From Diabrotica undecimpunctata (lineage: Eukaryota > Arthropoda > Insecta > Coleoptera > Chrysomelidae), in contig NC_092813.1 in NCBI RefSeq assembly GCF_040954645.1, forward strand, positions 17,524,136-17,588,135: 64,000 bases of DNA, read 5' to 3'. Shown piece by piece: positions 1 to 9,390 of this stretch. Each line of letters begins with the position of its first letter. The stretch's first letter is position 1. The notes under the pieces were generated by a model. That model was not told where the DNA came from, ran no database searches, and saw only the letters and a list, made by a program, of their open reading frames with translations. A program made the translations under genes and the position numbers.

Positions 1-865
1 AATAATGGGAATAGTTGTTATTGACTGAGACCAGGGTTTTGGGAATTTATGATTTAAAAAACAGGTATTGAATAAATCTAACAATATTATTTTTGCTCTG
101 AAGGGTAGGTGTTTTATGAATATTGGTGGAATATCATCATGTCCTGGGGATGTATTTTTGGAGTTTACAATAGAGTATTCTAGTTCTTGAAGAGTTATGG
201 TAGCATTTAATGGATCACCAGATTTCTTATTAACGATTTCAACTGATTCTATATTTTGTTTATGAAATAATAATTGCGGCGTTATATTTTGGTCGCTAGA
301 ATTTTCTTGGTAAACTTCGGCTAAAGATTCACCAATAGCTTTTTTACAGGTGATGATCTCATTATTATATGTTAGTGCATTGATATGCCTAAAGGAGTTG
401 GTAGCTTTAAGTTTCCGAATTTATGGACGATACGTAGTCTTTCCAAGTATCTTTTTTGCTTTTTTTCATAAGATATCTTGATTCAGCTCTGAGTTTTTTA
501 AAATTAAGTAAGTTTTGGTCTGTATTATGTTTTTTAAGTTTATTAAAGGCATGTTTACAAGATGAGAGTGCTTTTGCAATTTCACTATTCCACCAAGGTA
601 CGGGTTGCTTTTACAGGGTTTTGTCTTTCCTATATTTTCTAAAGCTGCTTCTATAATAATATTATTTAAAGAGGTGATATCATATTTTATATCATTGCTT
701 AAATGGAAGTTTTCAAGTTTATTATTGATATAGGATTGATAGGATGCCCAATTTGCATTTTTTAATTTCCAGGACTGATATATTGGGAAATCAAGGGGGA
801 TGAATGTGATCTGATGTTATAGAAATTGGAAAGTGGTCACTATTATATAATGAGTTCAAAGTGTT
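1..865 (-). pseudogene. Endonuclease C-terminus, linker and RT fingers (broken)
   Basis: Continuation of the endonuclease at 866-1456 past an in-frame TGA. Directly after the stop the minus strand reads YNSDHFPISITSDH, the conserved C-terminal SDH motif of LINE endonucleases. Near 815 the frame shifts and a linker follows (IYQSWKLKNANWASY). At about 170-120 it reads SPGHDDIPPIFIKHLP and near base 1 FPKPWSQSITTIPI, the opening of a LINE reverse transcriptase (palm entry P-G-x-D and W-x-x-x-x-x-x-P-I). The catalytic YADD would lie outside the window. Family assignment is firm; the clade is inferred. Confidence 0.75.
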
Positions 866-1456
866 TCATGACAATGTAGTTGAGAGTGATTGACTGCATA
901 AGGATATATCAATGGTGGAAAATGAACCGTAATAAGAATTAAATCTAGTTGGATTCCCTGTATTAAGTAACAATAAATCAGAACAATCAATTAGGTTTTT
1001 CAATAAGTTACCGTATTTATCAGTTTTGTGACTTCCCCATGCCGGGTGGTGGCAGTTCATATCTCCTAAAATTAATTTAGGATGTGGAATTTGGTCTATA
1101 AAATTATTTAATTCGTGCATATCTAGATTACTAGGGTGTGGTAAATAAATGTTACATATGTTAATCTTTTTATGATAGGTAATAGAGACTGCTACAGCTT
1201 CAAGATTAGTACTTAGCGCGATCGGTTTAGCTTCCAAATCAATTCTGGTGAAAATAGCTACTCCACCACTAGCTTGTTGAGCTATTCGATTTTTTTTAAA
1301 ACATTGAAAATTTTTTAAATTTATGTTATTTTGTTTAAATTGGGTTTCTTGAAGATAAAGAATTAAAGGGGAAAGCTCGCCGATTAGTAGTTTTAACTGT
1401 TCATAATGGGTATAAAACCCATTTATGTTCCATTGCACTATAAATGAATTAGTCAT
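866..1456 (-). CDS. LINE apurinic-like endonuclease domain
   Basis: Nicks target DNA for target-primed reverse transcription in this superfamily. The 196-residue reading shows the metal- and DNA-binding motifs in order: VQWNINGF (Asn near residue 10), LQETQF (catalytic Glu near 37), GDMNCHHPAWGS (Asp/Asn near 132-134) and the STIDISL stretch near the end. The last motif, SDHFPI, lies just downstream after an in-frame TGA, so the domain is broken near its C-terminus. It starts at an ATG seven bases after the gag stop, a usual ORF1/ORF2 junction. The missing rest of ORF2 is the frameshifted region down to base 1. Confidence 0.8.
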   Translation of the reverse strand: MTNSFIVQWNINGFYTHYEQLKLLIGELSPLILYLQETQFKQNNINLKNFQCFKKNRIAQQASGGVAIFTRIDLEAKPIALSTNLEAVAVSITYHKKINICNIYLPHPSNLDMHELNNFIDQIPHPKLILGDMNCHHPAWGSHKTDKYGNLLKNLIDCSDLLLLNTGNPTRFNSYYGSFSTIDISLCSQSLSTTLS

Positions 1457-1463
1457 CCCTTAA

Positions 1464-2537
1464 TTATTCTTTAACTAGTGACGATTCTTCAGTTTCGTCA
1501 GCTGAAGAAGGGTTAGGGTTTATTTTTTTCTTTAGTCGGGTGATATTATTTCTTAACCTAGAATTTTGGGTGTAACAATAAACAAAATTAAGGATTTGAA
1601 TTAGTTCCTCTGGTTCATTGGAGTAATCTTTAGAAGTTAATTCAGGGTTATGAGAGTTTAAAACATTTTCCATAAAATCACATATTTCATTAAAATTTAG
1701 TATAAATGGAGGTGATCTATTTTCGATTTTGTCTTTGATGGATTCTAGGGAGTGAATGACATCTTCGCGGGGGGTTTTGAAAGAAGGTTTGGGTTTCTTT
1801 TTTGATTTATTTTGTTTAGGGGTATTAAAAACGGATGAGTCGGTTTTTGGGTTGTCATCCTTAATTTCAGGAGATGATATGCTATGTCTTTTTAGCTGTT
1901 TAGAATTGACTGCCTTATTTAAGGTTATTGATGTTTTTGGTGTCGTAGTATTTTCAGTGTTATTTACAGCTGGTGCTGTTGTTTTGGAAGAAGAAGACGA
2001 CGTGTTTGGATTATCTTTAGATATGTTTAGGATGATGTCGGTTTCCGTAGTATTTTCAGTGCTATTTACAGCTGGTGATGTTGTTTTGGAAGAAGAAGAC
2101 GAAGTGTTTGGATTATCTTTAGATATGTTTTGGATGAGGTCGGTTTCCGTAGATTGATATATTTTATCATTAGGTTCATTAGGTTTAGATAATGACGATG
2201 TGGTTAGAGTTGAATTTGAGAGGGGAGTTGAAGGGGTATCATTAGGTTGATGATGTTTAGATAATGTTGATGTGGTTTGAGTTGAATCGAAGAGGGTAGT
2301 TGAATTAGTTTGGTTTGAAATGTTAGCGCATTCTGATTCTTGATGACCAATGGTTTTACATTTGGAGCAACTGAATCCGTCTATGAAGAGAAATACTCGG
2401 TAGGAAGTATTATCATGAGTTATGGTAAAAGAGTCAGGAATAGACATATTTTCCAGAAGTGTAATGAATGATTGTCTTCTAAAGCTCAGAACATGACTGT
2501 ACTCACTTGCAGACATACCTACTCGAAGAAAAGTCAT
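1464..2537 (-). CDS. Retrotransposon ORF1 (Gag-like), single CCHC knuckle
   Basis: Nucleic-acid-binding ORF1 of the element. The ATG at 2537 is not the real start: minus-strand reading continues upstream to about 2720 (GCQVEVRRLISPAQRLLIS, typical of the region before the knuckles), where a TGA and a frame change near 2733 break it. A single zinc knuckle of the form C-x2-C-x4-H-x4-C lies at residues 57-70. After it comes a Ser/Thr/Asn-rich low-complexity stretch with a 34-residue direct repeat (ISKDNPNTSSSSSKTT occurs twice), then a basic segment (KQNKSKKKPKPSF). Other Jockey-clade ORF1s usually have two or three knuckles, so this may be a reduced or diverged form. Confidence 0.75.
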   Translation of the reverse strand: MTFLRVGMSASEYSHVLSFRRQSFITLLENMSIPDSFTITHDNTSYRVFLFIDGFSCSKCKTIGHQESECANISNQTNSTTLFDSTQTTSTLSKHHQPNDTPSTPLSNSTLTTSSLSKPNEPNDKIYQSTETDLIQNISKDNPNTSSSSSKTTSPAVNSTENTTETDIILNISKDNPNTSSSSSKTTAPAVNNTENTTTPKTSITLNKAVNSKQLKRHSISSPEIKDDNPKTDSSVFNTPKQNKSKKKPKPSFKTPREDVIHSLESIKDKIENRSPPFILNFNEICDFMENVLNSHNPELTSKDYSNEPEELIQILNFVYCYTQNSRLRNNITRLKKKINPNPSSADETEESSLVKE

Positions 2538-2857
2538 TTTAGATACAGTGTGAATACCAAGTTTTTGTAATTCTTGTTCAATTATTTCGTTCGGGATTGT
2601 AGGACATGCATTAGATATTAGAAGTCTCTGGGCTGGAGAAATTAATCTTCTTACTTCGACTTGACATCCATTTATTTCGATATATTTATAAGAATGAAGA
2701 AGAGCATCAACAGTGTTTTTTGAAACTCACTTGAGATAATATTGTCAGCACTAACTAATGCACTTAAATTTGTCGTAGAGGTATAAAATATTAAATTATG
2801 ATTTGTTTTTACAATCTAAAATGACTATATTTCGGGACAGCTGATAACGTTGTAGAT

Positions 2858-3430
2858 TTGATCGCTATCAGGGCCGAACCTTCCCAAAATTTGTTTAAAA
2901 ACTTTGCCATGAACTCAAATTTATTACAACTGATAACTAAACCTACAAGATTTAGAGCCAACAATAATCCTTTAATTTTAGACTTATTTTTCACAAATAA
3001 CGATCAACTAATTTCTACACTTAAAGTGTCCTCTCCTTTGGGTATTTTTGACCACTCGCTTATTACTGCTCACATTCAATTTAGTTTAACACCGCCTTGC
3101 AAAAATAATTTCGTAACGTATGCCACTACTGATTTATTTAATGTAAATTTAGTTTTATCCCAGTTAAACTGGAAATCTATTTTTCCTAATCACTCTGATC
3201 CATCGTCAATGTGGGACTCTTTTCTTCATACTGCTACTACAACAATTTCTGATCATAAAACTGAACGGCAGCTATACAGAGATCGACTTAAACCTCGGAT
3301 GAACCTCTCGGCTACCCATTTAATTCGACACAAGCGAAAGCTTTGGCAAAGATATAAACTTACTGGTTCCCTTGATGATTTTTTCGCCACCATAATTTTT
3401 CTAATCGAGTCAAATAATCTGTGCTAAAGT
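2858..3430 (+). pseudogene. Endonuclease C-terminal part and linker of CR1-like ORF2
   Basis: The reading contains NNNPLILDLFFTNN and then PLGIFDHSLITAHIQF, corresponding to the LDLIF-TN and SDH segments at the end of LINE endonucleases. The SDH histidine motif appears as FDH. A basic linker follows (RDRLKPRMNLS..IRHKRKLWQRYK), typical of the spacer before the RT. The N-terminal catalytic Glu and the first Asp/Asn motif are missing because of 5' truncation at about 2815. A frame break near 3400-3430 separates it from the next segment. Confidence 0.7.
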
Positions 3431-3769
3431 TAAGAACAGAATTTAAAGAATATATGATTGCAAGTGGTAATAGTAAAAAAGTTTATCGGTATATTCGTAC
3501 ATCTTTATCTTCTAAAGTCTCCATACCGTTACATCAAAAGCTGACGACTCTTTATGTTCTTCGAATAACGAATCTTCGGAATGTTTATCGTTGTTCTTTT
3601 CTCAGGTTTTTACAAATGAACCTAACGATACTATTCCTTAAACAATGTGCCCACGTTTGTCTAAAACTCTTGACATCATTTAAGGAAACTACGAAATAAT
3701 TCATCACCTGGATTAGACGGACTCACCTCTTTTTTCCTCAAACAATGTGCAGAATCCGTAGCCATCCCT
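3431..3769 (+). pseudogene. Linker and RT N-terminal remnant, frame-broken
   Basis: Spacer between endonuclease and RT. An early frame gives LRTEFKEYMIASGNSKKVYRYI, a typical LINE linker. Near 3700-3740 another frame reads NNSSPGLDGLTSFFLK, the palm-entry P-G-x-D-G of the RT. Frameshifts near 3590 and 3740 prevent a continuous reading. The internal echo 'cttaaacaatgtgcc' / 'ctcaaacaatgtgca' (3639 and 3737) suggests a small duplication. Confidence 0.55.
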
Positions 3770-4591
3770 ATGTCTCTTATAATTAATGCTTCTTTTAATC
3801 AAGGTTCTTTCCCCTCGTCCTGGAAATTGGCTTCGGTTACTCCTATATTCAAGAAAGGAAATAAACTTGATTGCAATAATTATCGTCCAGTCAGCCTAGT
3901 TCCTATTGTCGGCAAGGTCATGGATCGATTATTTCGGAAGCTATATCTGAGTTTCTTCTTCAAGAAGATCCCTGACCAACAGCATGGCTTTATCAAAGGT
4001 CGTTCAACGATCACAAACTTACTTCATTGTGTAAATGATTGGTCATTATTTTTAAACAATCGGAATCCTGTCGATGTAGTCTACTTAGAGTTCTCCAAAG
4101 CTTTTGACCGAGTTCCAAAACGTCGATTACTAGCTAAATCCGATCACTATGGTATCCGCAGAAAGTTGAACATTTCGATTAAAGATTTTCTATCCGACAG
4201 ATACTTCAGGGTTCATGTTGGGGAAGACCACTCATTAGATAAGCCAGTCGAGAGTGGAGTCCCACAAGGATCAGTACTTGGACCGCTACTATTTTGTGTC
4301 TACACTAGTGATCTTTCGCTCATCGTATCGAGTAAGGTTTCCATTTACGCTGATGACACGAATCCAACGAATTTATATGTGAATCCAACTATTAACCAAC
4401 ATGTTCTTCAACAAGATCTTGACGCAATATTCAAATGGTCCTCAGAATGGTTACTTTCGCTTAACATTGAAAATTGCGTTGTTTTACATATCGGCAAAAA
4501 CAACCCATCACTGCCGTACTTTATTAATGGACATCCCTTAAACTCGGTAACCTCCCACAATGATCTCGAAGTGATAATTAATAGTGACTAA
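3770..4591 (+). pseudogene. Reverse transcriptase of CR1/L2-like element
   Basis: RNA-dependent DNA polymerase that would copy the element at a nicked target. RT blocks are seen in order: FPSSWKLASVTPIFKKGNK (residues about 14-32), NNYRPVSLVPIVGKVMDR, QHGFIKGRST, VVYLEFSKAFDRVP (first catalytic Asp replaced in context by EFSKAFD), SGVPQGSVLGPLLF, and YADD near residue 193 with the catalytic Asp pair. The reading ends at 4591; a separate frame from 4645 gives the thumb (LSKRYSIYVRPILEFAGPVWNPH). Only the catalytic core is continuous. Confidence 0.85.
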
Positions 4592-4780
4592 AATTGGTCT
4601 GATCACATAGTGTCGATGTGTAAACATGCAAACTCGAACTGTTTTTGATCCTAAAATGTTTTACACGTATATTTCTAAGTTCTGTAAACTTGAGTAAATT
4701 GAGTAAACGTTACTCAATATACGTTAGACCTATTCTTGAGTTTGCCGGACCGGTGTGGAATCCACATCAATTTAGAATGT

Positions 4781-5200
4781 TCTGTGATAGTTGTTTGATT
4801 TTAACGATAAAAGCGTTAAATAAACGAGGACGGTATAATGAATATATAAAAACAGACATCATTGAAAAAAAACCTCTCTCTCTATCTATCTCGAAACAAT
4901 TCATGTTATTGAAATAGGAATAACGTACACCATAGGCTATTGCCCGGAAATGAAACGAATAGGAATGTACACCATTCTTAAAATATGACCAAACCAACAA
5001 TCATTCACTATATAATCTTCTCTGCTCTTTATAAAGAGGTATGGCTACATAATAAAAACACATCTTACTTAATATAGATATCATCTGCTTGATCACTGCT
5101 CAACATAAATCTTATCTGAACGATCACTACTATACATAGGTCTCCAATATACTATACATAGCTATATGCGTAACATTTTTATGGAGATTACAAAATAGAG
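4781..5200. other. Unassigned A+T-rich stretch with degenerate repeats
   Basis: No gene seen. From about 5080 there are degenerate units of the type 'ctgaacgatcactactatac' that recur at 47340-47440 and 49560-49740, so this is probably part of an uncharacterised interspersed or satellite-like repeat. Confidence 0.4.
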
Positions 5201-5757
5201 TCACATATCCCCACGCCTCGTCTCATACGTATCCTCATGCCCCACGCCACTTGACCAATGGCGACACAGAAACACCCCCACTCGTGATGTTAGAACATAT
5301 CCTCGACCAATGGTGACATAGGGATCCCCCTTTGGAACGTACTTCGACCAATGGTGGTATAGGAACATCCACAAGTAAACGTCTGAATGGCGAGATGTAA
5401 ACGCCTAATGGTGACATGTAAATACCCCGAACCGTGGTGTTATAGGTAAAACAAACACTCCTGACCATGGAGCTGCGCGAAGGCGGAGTCAAATTCACGT
5501 AAAGGCAGAAAGGTTCTATTGTAAGTGGAATTATACAGTGCACAGTACAATGCGTTTTGCATGGAAGTGGGGACTAAACCAAATTTCGTCTACTGCGCCG
5601 TGGTCAGGAGTGCTTGCACTATCTCTACGTATTCTCACATCCCCACGCCCTAACCAATACTTACCCTCATGCACCACGCCCCAACATATATCGACCAATG
5701 ATGATATAGGAACGCTAAGTAAACGCCTGAATGGTTACATGTAAACGCCCCTCGGCA
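5201..5757. repeat. Diverged tandem duplication, G+C-richer than surroundings
   Basis: Two copies about 435 bases apart: 'catatccccacgcc' at about 5203 and 'cacatccccacgcc' at 5636; 'cgaccaatggtgacatag' at 5304 and 'cgaccaatgatgatatag' at 5692; 'aagtaaacgtctgaatgg' at 5372 and 'aagtaaacgcctgaatgg' at 5717. Between them an inverted pair (cactcctgaccatgg near 5456, ccgtggtcaggagtg near 5599) brackets about 140 bases. There is no coding potential that I trust. Confidence 0.6.
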
Positions 5758-5889
5758 CAATGAGAATGAAAGTCATGACCAAAGAGATTCCACCCCGAGG
5801 CGTGCAGTCGTGTGGAATAAAAGTCGACCTGATAGAGGTTACATGATTTGAATAAAATTCAGTATGTATCAAGCCTTCTAAGAAGTAAG

Positions 5890-6284
5890 ATGGATAAAAT
5901 CAAGTTGTTCAGAGGTCCGAACGCAGTCAGAAAAATAAAACGCTTAAATTTAGATGACATACTTATTGATCAATGGATGACAAACACAGAAGTTACCTGC
6001 GCTGATATCTTTTATATCAGCGGAGAACCAGTATCGTTTGTTCTATTATCAAGGTGCGCGTTTGATCCGCTCGGACAGCATGATGTACCAAGAGTATTAG
6101 ATTACGTATATACATTACCTCATCATCGAAAAAAAAATACGCATGCAAACTTATAGAACATGTAAAGAAAAATAACCAATTCACAGCATTTTGCTCCAAC
6201 AAAGAATCGGAACGGTTGTTTGGTAAATCTAAATGTGTTAATCATGGAATAATGAATTATAATGTAATGTTTAGATATCCATAA
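5890..6284 (+). pseudogene. GNAT-like acetyltransferase ORF with one frameshift
   Basis: The ATG at 5890 opens a reading to a TAG at 6156. Near 6121-6140 a run of nine A breaks the frame; the next frame carries on with convincing protein (ACKLIEHVKKNNQFTAFCSN) to a TAA near 6284. Together they resemble the core of a GNAT N-acetyltransferase: an acidic/hydrophobic strand pair (ISGEPVSFVLLS), then DYVYTLPHHRKK followed by AxKLIEHV, which sits where the Q/R-x-x-G-x-G/A acetyl-CoA loop and helix belong, and a C-terminal cysteine/phenylalanine strand. About 130 codons, short for the family. The style reminds me of small GNAT proteins of large insect DNA viruses, but that is memory, not a search. 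No paralog or partner gene is adjacent; flanks are repeats. Confidence 0.45.
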
Positions 6285-6772
6285 TAAAATCGAAATATAC
6301 ATATAAACAACATATCGTGCTTTATTCAGCACTTGTTGCAGTCTACCACACTATACTCGTAATACTCGAAATACCGGAATAGGTAATAGAATATAGAAAA
6401 AACGTGATATTCTCAAAGGACATACGATGGGTATATCGCATCGAATAACTAGAAAATAATTCACAGTTAATCTATCGATGTTTAGCAATTTTCACCTTCG
6501 GACAAAAAAACATGTAACGTACGGACACCCTAACGAACTGTAACAGATATCTAACGCGATCGAACATATAGCAGACGCGTTCTAACCCATATCAGACGTA
6601 TACCAGACGCAAGATACAGAACAATCGCTAAAGAACATATGTCAGAAAAAACAAAATTTGGCAGAGTAAGAAATGAAAGAATATAAGAAATTATGAGCAT
6701 TAAACACAGAATAACGAAGGACATCGCAACTACACTGGTGTGGACGCGTCCACAGAATGGGCGACAACAAAA
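6285..6772. other. Intergenic, nothing recognised
   Basis: A+T-rich sequence without coding signals or clear repeats. It ends in 'gcgacaacaaaa' directly before the LTR at 6773; the last four bases AAAA may be a target-site duplication. Confidence 0.4.
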
Positions 6773-7191
6773 TGTAACGGGATTTAATCAAGCATCAGAT
6801 CGAAGTAATTTTTTTAATGACGTGACACACATTTGCGAAAATATATTATTTGTTTACGGCATTGAAAATATCGTTGTAACGAGGACACACTCTGACCTAG
6901 TGAAATTTGCAATGTAGTCGAAAGATTATTAACGTGTATCAATTAACAAATAACAAACGTATTATGATAACAAACTCACGTCTGTTAAATAGCTGGAAAT
7001 CACGGGATTATTAGTATTATCATTATTGTTAAGAATAAAGAATCAAGAGACTGGTCGAGGTTAATATTGTCAACGTCAGCTGAGTACTATCTAGTATTGT
7101 ACTTAGATAACTAATAAGCCAAATCATGAGTATCTAGTGTGTTTAAATAAATGTACCATACGAGACCATAAGTGAAGCATTATTTATTACA
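6773..7191 (+). repeat. 5' LTR, 419 bp
   Basis: Begins TGTAACGGGATTTAAT and ends TTATTTATTACA, i.e. the canonical TG...CA ends. It aligns along its whole length with 46866-47287, with scattered substitutions and small indels. It is followed immediately by a primer-binding site, which shows that it is the 5' copy. Confidence 0.85.
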
Positions 7192-7206
7192 TGGCGATCC
7201 TACCTT
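7192..7206 (+). promoter_or_regulatory. tRNA primer-binding site
   Basis: TGGCGATCC directly abuts the LTR end. TGG is the complement of a tRNA 3' CCA, and TGGCGAxC resembles the sites of several insect Gypsy elements that prime with tRNA-Arg; the tRNA identity is inferred. Confidence 0.6.
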
Positions 7207-7982
7207 TTGAATTAGAAGTCTTCTGATCCGAAGAAATAAATGAAAAATGGCAACTACATACTGGAAATTTAAATGGAAAAATGGGGTAAAGTATCCATCA
7301 CCATAATAGATGATATATGGAAGCCATTGTACCAGTTTTGAAATAGAAAATGCATCAGCAGTTAAGAATATTCCCGCCAAATTCCGGACCAAATCCGCCA
7401 GGAGCTCGCGACAGCATCCCAGCTTATGATAATGGACAATAAATAGAAAAATGGATAAATGGACAAAAGTGAATTAACAAAAACCATATATGAAATATAT
7501 TATGTAAGTAAATTTTATTTTTTATCCCTTATATAAATTATGCAGTCTAACAGAAATTATTACTTAGTATTTGAATATAAGAATTTAACTAATTCAAGTT
7601 CAAAATGTTGAGTACACAATTTTTATTGCTTTTAAAAGTAGTACAGAATATAATTTATTTTTAAATTATCGCTAAATAACTGTTTATATATCAAATTCTA
7701 TTTTTTAATGAAAAAATGTGCCATATAATTTTATTTGCTTACGGTATAGTTTTAAAAATATTTATATTTGACCATGAAAATACACTGTGACATAAGTCGA
7801 TAAATATTAAATTACGACATGAATTTGCTTAAATGACAAATTCTTCAATTAATATAGACGAAGAAATCGGATATGACTTTTTATTTTACTATTTAGCAAC
7901 AATAAATTAGGATATTTAGAATTATTGTTACATTTATAAGGAAGGAAAAGAATTTAAAAGAACTTTTTAAAAACAATTGACC
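7207..7982 (+). other. Leader between PBS and BTB-Gag start
   Basis: 776 bases, very A+T-rich after 7440, no ORF worth calling. A short reading near 7375-7435 (IPDQIRQELATASQLMIMDN) looks coding-like but is isolated. Confidence 0.4.
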
Positions 7983-9026
7983 ATGGCGTCAGAAAAATTT
8001 TCATTATGTTGGAACAATTTCCGCGAAAATATGAGTTCAGGAATAAATTTATTTTGGGAGAGTCAAGATTTTGTAGATGTAACGCTTGCAGTGCAAGGAA
8101 AATGCATAAATGCACATAAAATGGTCCTTTCAGTTTGTAGCCCATATTTTAAGGAAATTTTTAAGGCAAATTCCTGTCAATATCCTATAGTAATTTTGAC
8201 AAACGTGACTTACGAAGCACTAAGAGACTTAGTACAATTTATATACCATGGAGAAGTACAAATTAGATAAGAAGATTTAAATACCTTCATTGAAACGGCC
8301 GAATCATTGCAAATACAAGGACTCACTGGAGATAGAAAAGTTTTAAACGATAATGACATTATGGAAATTTCGGATGAAGAATATACCCAAAATGTAGAAG
8401 ATTTTAAGCCAGTTTCTTTACCTGTGATAAAGAAACAACAACCTATAAAGAAGGAAGAGCATACCGACACAGAGCAAGAAATAAGTATAACTTTTACAAT
8501 CAACGAATTTTTAAATATCGCAAGCAAGGTGTTACCCAGCGAGTTTGATGGAAGCGCAGGTAAACTGCAGTCATTTTTAGATGCATTAGAACTCCTTGAG
8601 AAAATAGCGATAGGACATGAGAAAACAGCGATAACATTAATAAAGACAAGATTAACCAATAAGGCCAGAAACCTTATAACTACAGAGAATACAATCCCAA
8701 GAATAGTGGAGACACTAAAGAGAGAACTAAGAGGCTACAATCCGAAGACAATAATAGCTAAATTGGCGAAGAAAAGACAAGGACATAAAGATGCAGAGGT
8801 CAACGCATCTGAGGTTGAGAAACTAGCCGAACAACTAAAAGTGGCATACATAGCAGAGGGAATGCCAGGAGATTTGGCTCAGAAATACACAACAAAGGCA
8901 GTAGTGGCTACAATGAAACGTAATGCCAGAACAGACAAAGCCAAGCTAATATTAGAGGCAGGCAACTTTAATAACCCCACAAGAGGTAATGTCCAAATTT
9001 TTATAGATCGACGAGACAGAAGATAG
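7983..9026 (+). pseudogene. BTB/POZ-Gag fusion protein (one in-frame TAA)
   Basis: Starts at ATG 7983 in a good Kozak context (gaccATGG). Residues 1-115 are a tramtrack/lola-type BTB domain: FSLCWNNFRENM, DFVDVTLA, INAHKMVLSVCSPYFKEIF, ALRDLVQFIYHGEV, and after the stop FIETAESLQIQGLTG. TAA at 8268 (codon 96) interrupts the BTB domain in frame; no other stop occurs before 9024. A linker with acidic and lysine stretches follows (residues 120-165), then Gypsy-type Gag capsid sequence (VLPSEFDGSAGKLQSFLDAL, AITLIKTRLTNKARNLI, EGMPGDLAQKY). BTB domains dimerise and recruit transcription or chromatin partners; Gag assembles particles. A BTB head on Gag could steer assembly or chromatin association (inference). 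The LTR and PBS upstream argue that BTB belongs to the element. Confidence 0.75.
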
Positions 9027-9072
9027 TACACAAGGAATACTGTTAAATTACAGGAAGAAATACGATTTTGAT

Positions 9073-9390
9073 ATGAGAAAAGAAGGTAAGAATGCAATAT
9101 ATGGATATTATAAAAATAAATTCGAAGGAAGAAAAGAATATAGGAACAAAAATTATGGAAATATAAGTGAATATGAAAGACATTCTACGAGGATATATCG
9201 TAATAGATGTTATAGAAACAGAGGAGATTGGCAATCACAACGAAGAAGAAAGAATAATCAATGGACACAGGTGAGATGCCACAGCAATAGAGGCACAGCG
9301 AGAGCATATTTCGCACCGCATGCGAATACGAATACAGTGCCAGAAGTAGATTTTTTTGACAGGAATATAGGCAAACTGCATATGGTTTGA
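9073..9390 (+). pseudogene. Basic C-terminal region of Gag, frame-shifted
   Basis: Arg/Asn/Tyr-rich reading (YRNKNYGNISEYER, RNRGDWQSQRRRKN) ending in ARAYFAPHANTNTVPEVDFF. Such basic, Tyr/Asn/Arg-rich tails replace the zinc knuckle in many insect Gypsy Gags and bind the RNA. It follows the main gag frame after 46 bases, so a frameshift (programmed or mutational) separates them. Confidence 0.5.

Larger units (their letters stand above)
1..2812 (-). mobile_element. Jockey-like non-LTR retrotransposon, 3' part beyond window
   Basis: Minus-strand order is gag (zinc knuckle), apurinic-type endonuclease, linker and the first part of a reverse transcriptase, which runs off the window at base 1. 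This gag-EN-RT order is that of Jockey/I-type LINEs. The copy is dead: gag is frameshifted near 2733, EN has an in-frame TGA near 868 and slips frame near 815. The 5' edge is near 2812, where gag-like reading (decayed N-terminus at 2540-2800) meets a plus-strand element. No target-site duplication can be judged because only one end is in view. Confidence 0.85.
2815..4780 (+). mobile_element. CR1/L2-like non-LTR retrotransposon, dead copy
   Basis: Plus-strand fragments read endonuclease C-terminus, linker, reverse transcriptase and the beginning of the thumb/C-terminal domain, in the right order but in different frames. The RT wording (FSKAFDRVP, SGVPQGSVLGP, YADD, YVRPILEFAGPVWNPH) matches the CR1/L2/Jockey group. 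It is 5'-truncated at about 2815, next to the minus-strand element, and similarity ends near 4780, before the 3' end of a normal ORF2. Several frameshifts and stops make it non-functional. Confidence 0.8.

Noticed and set aside
5538..5744. 68-codon ORF in the duplicated repeat
   Set aside because: Lies inside the tandem duplication and has no protein-like pattern; the opposite strand is equally open (5235-5543).
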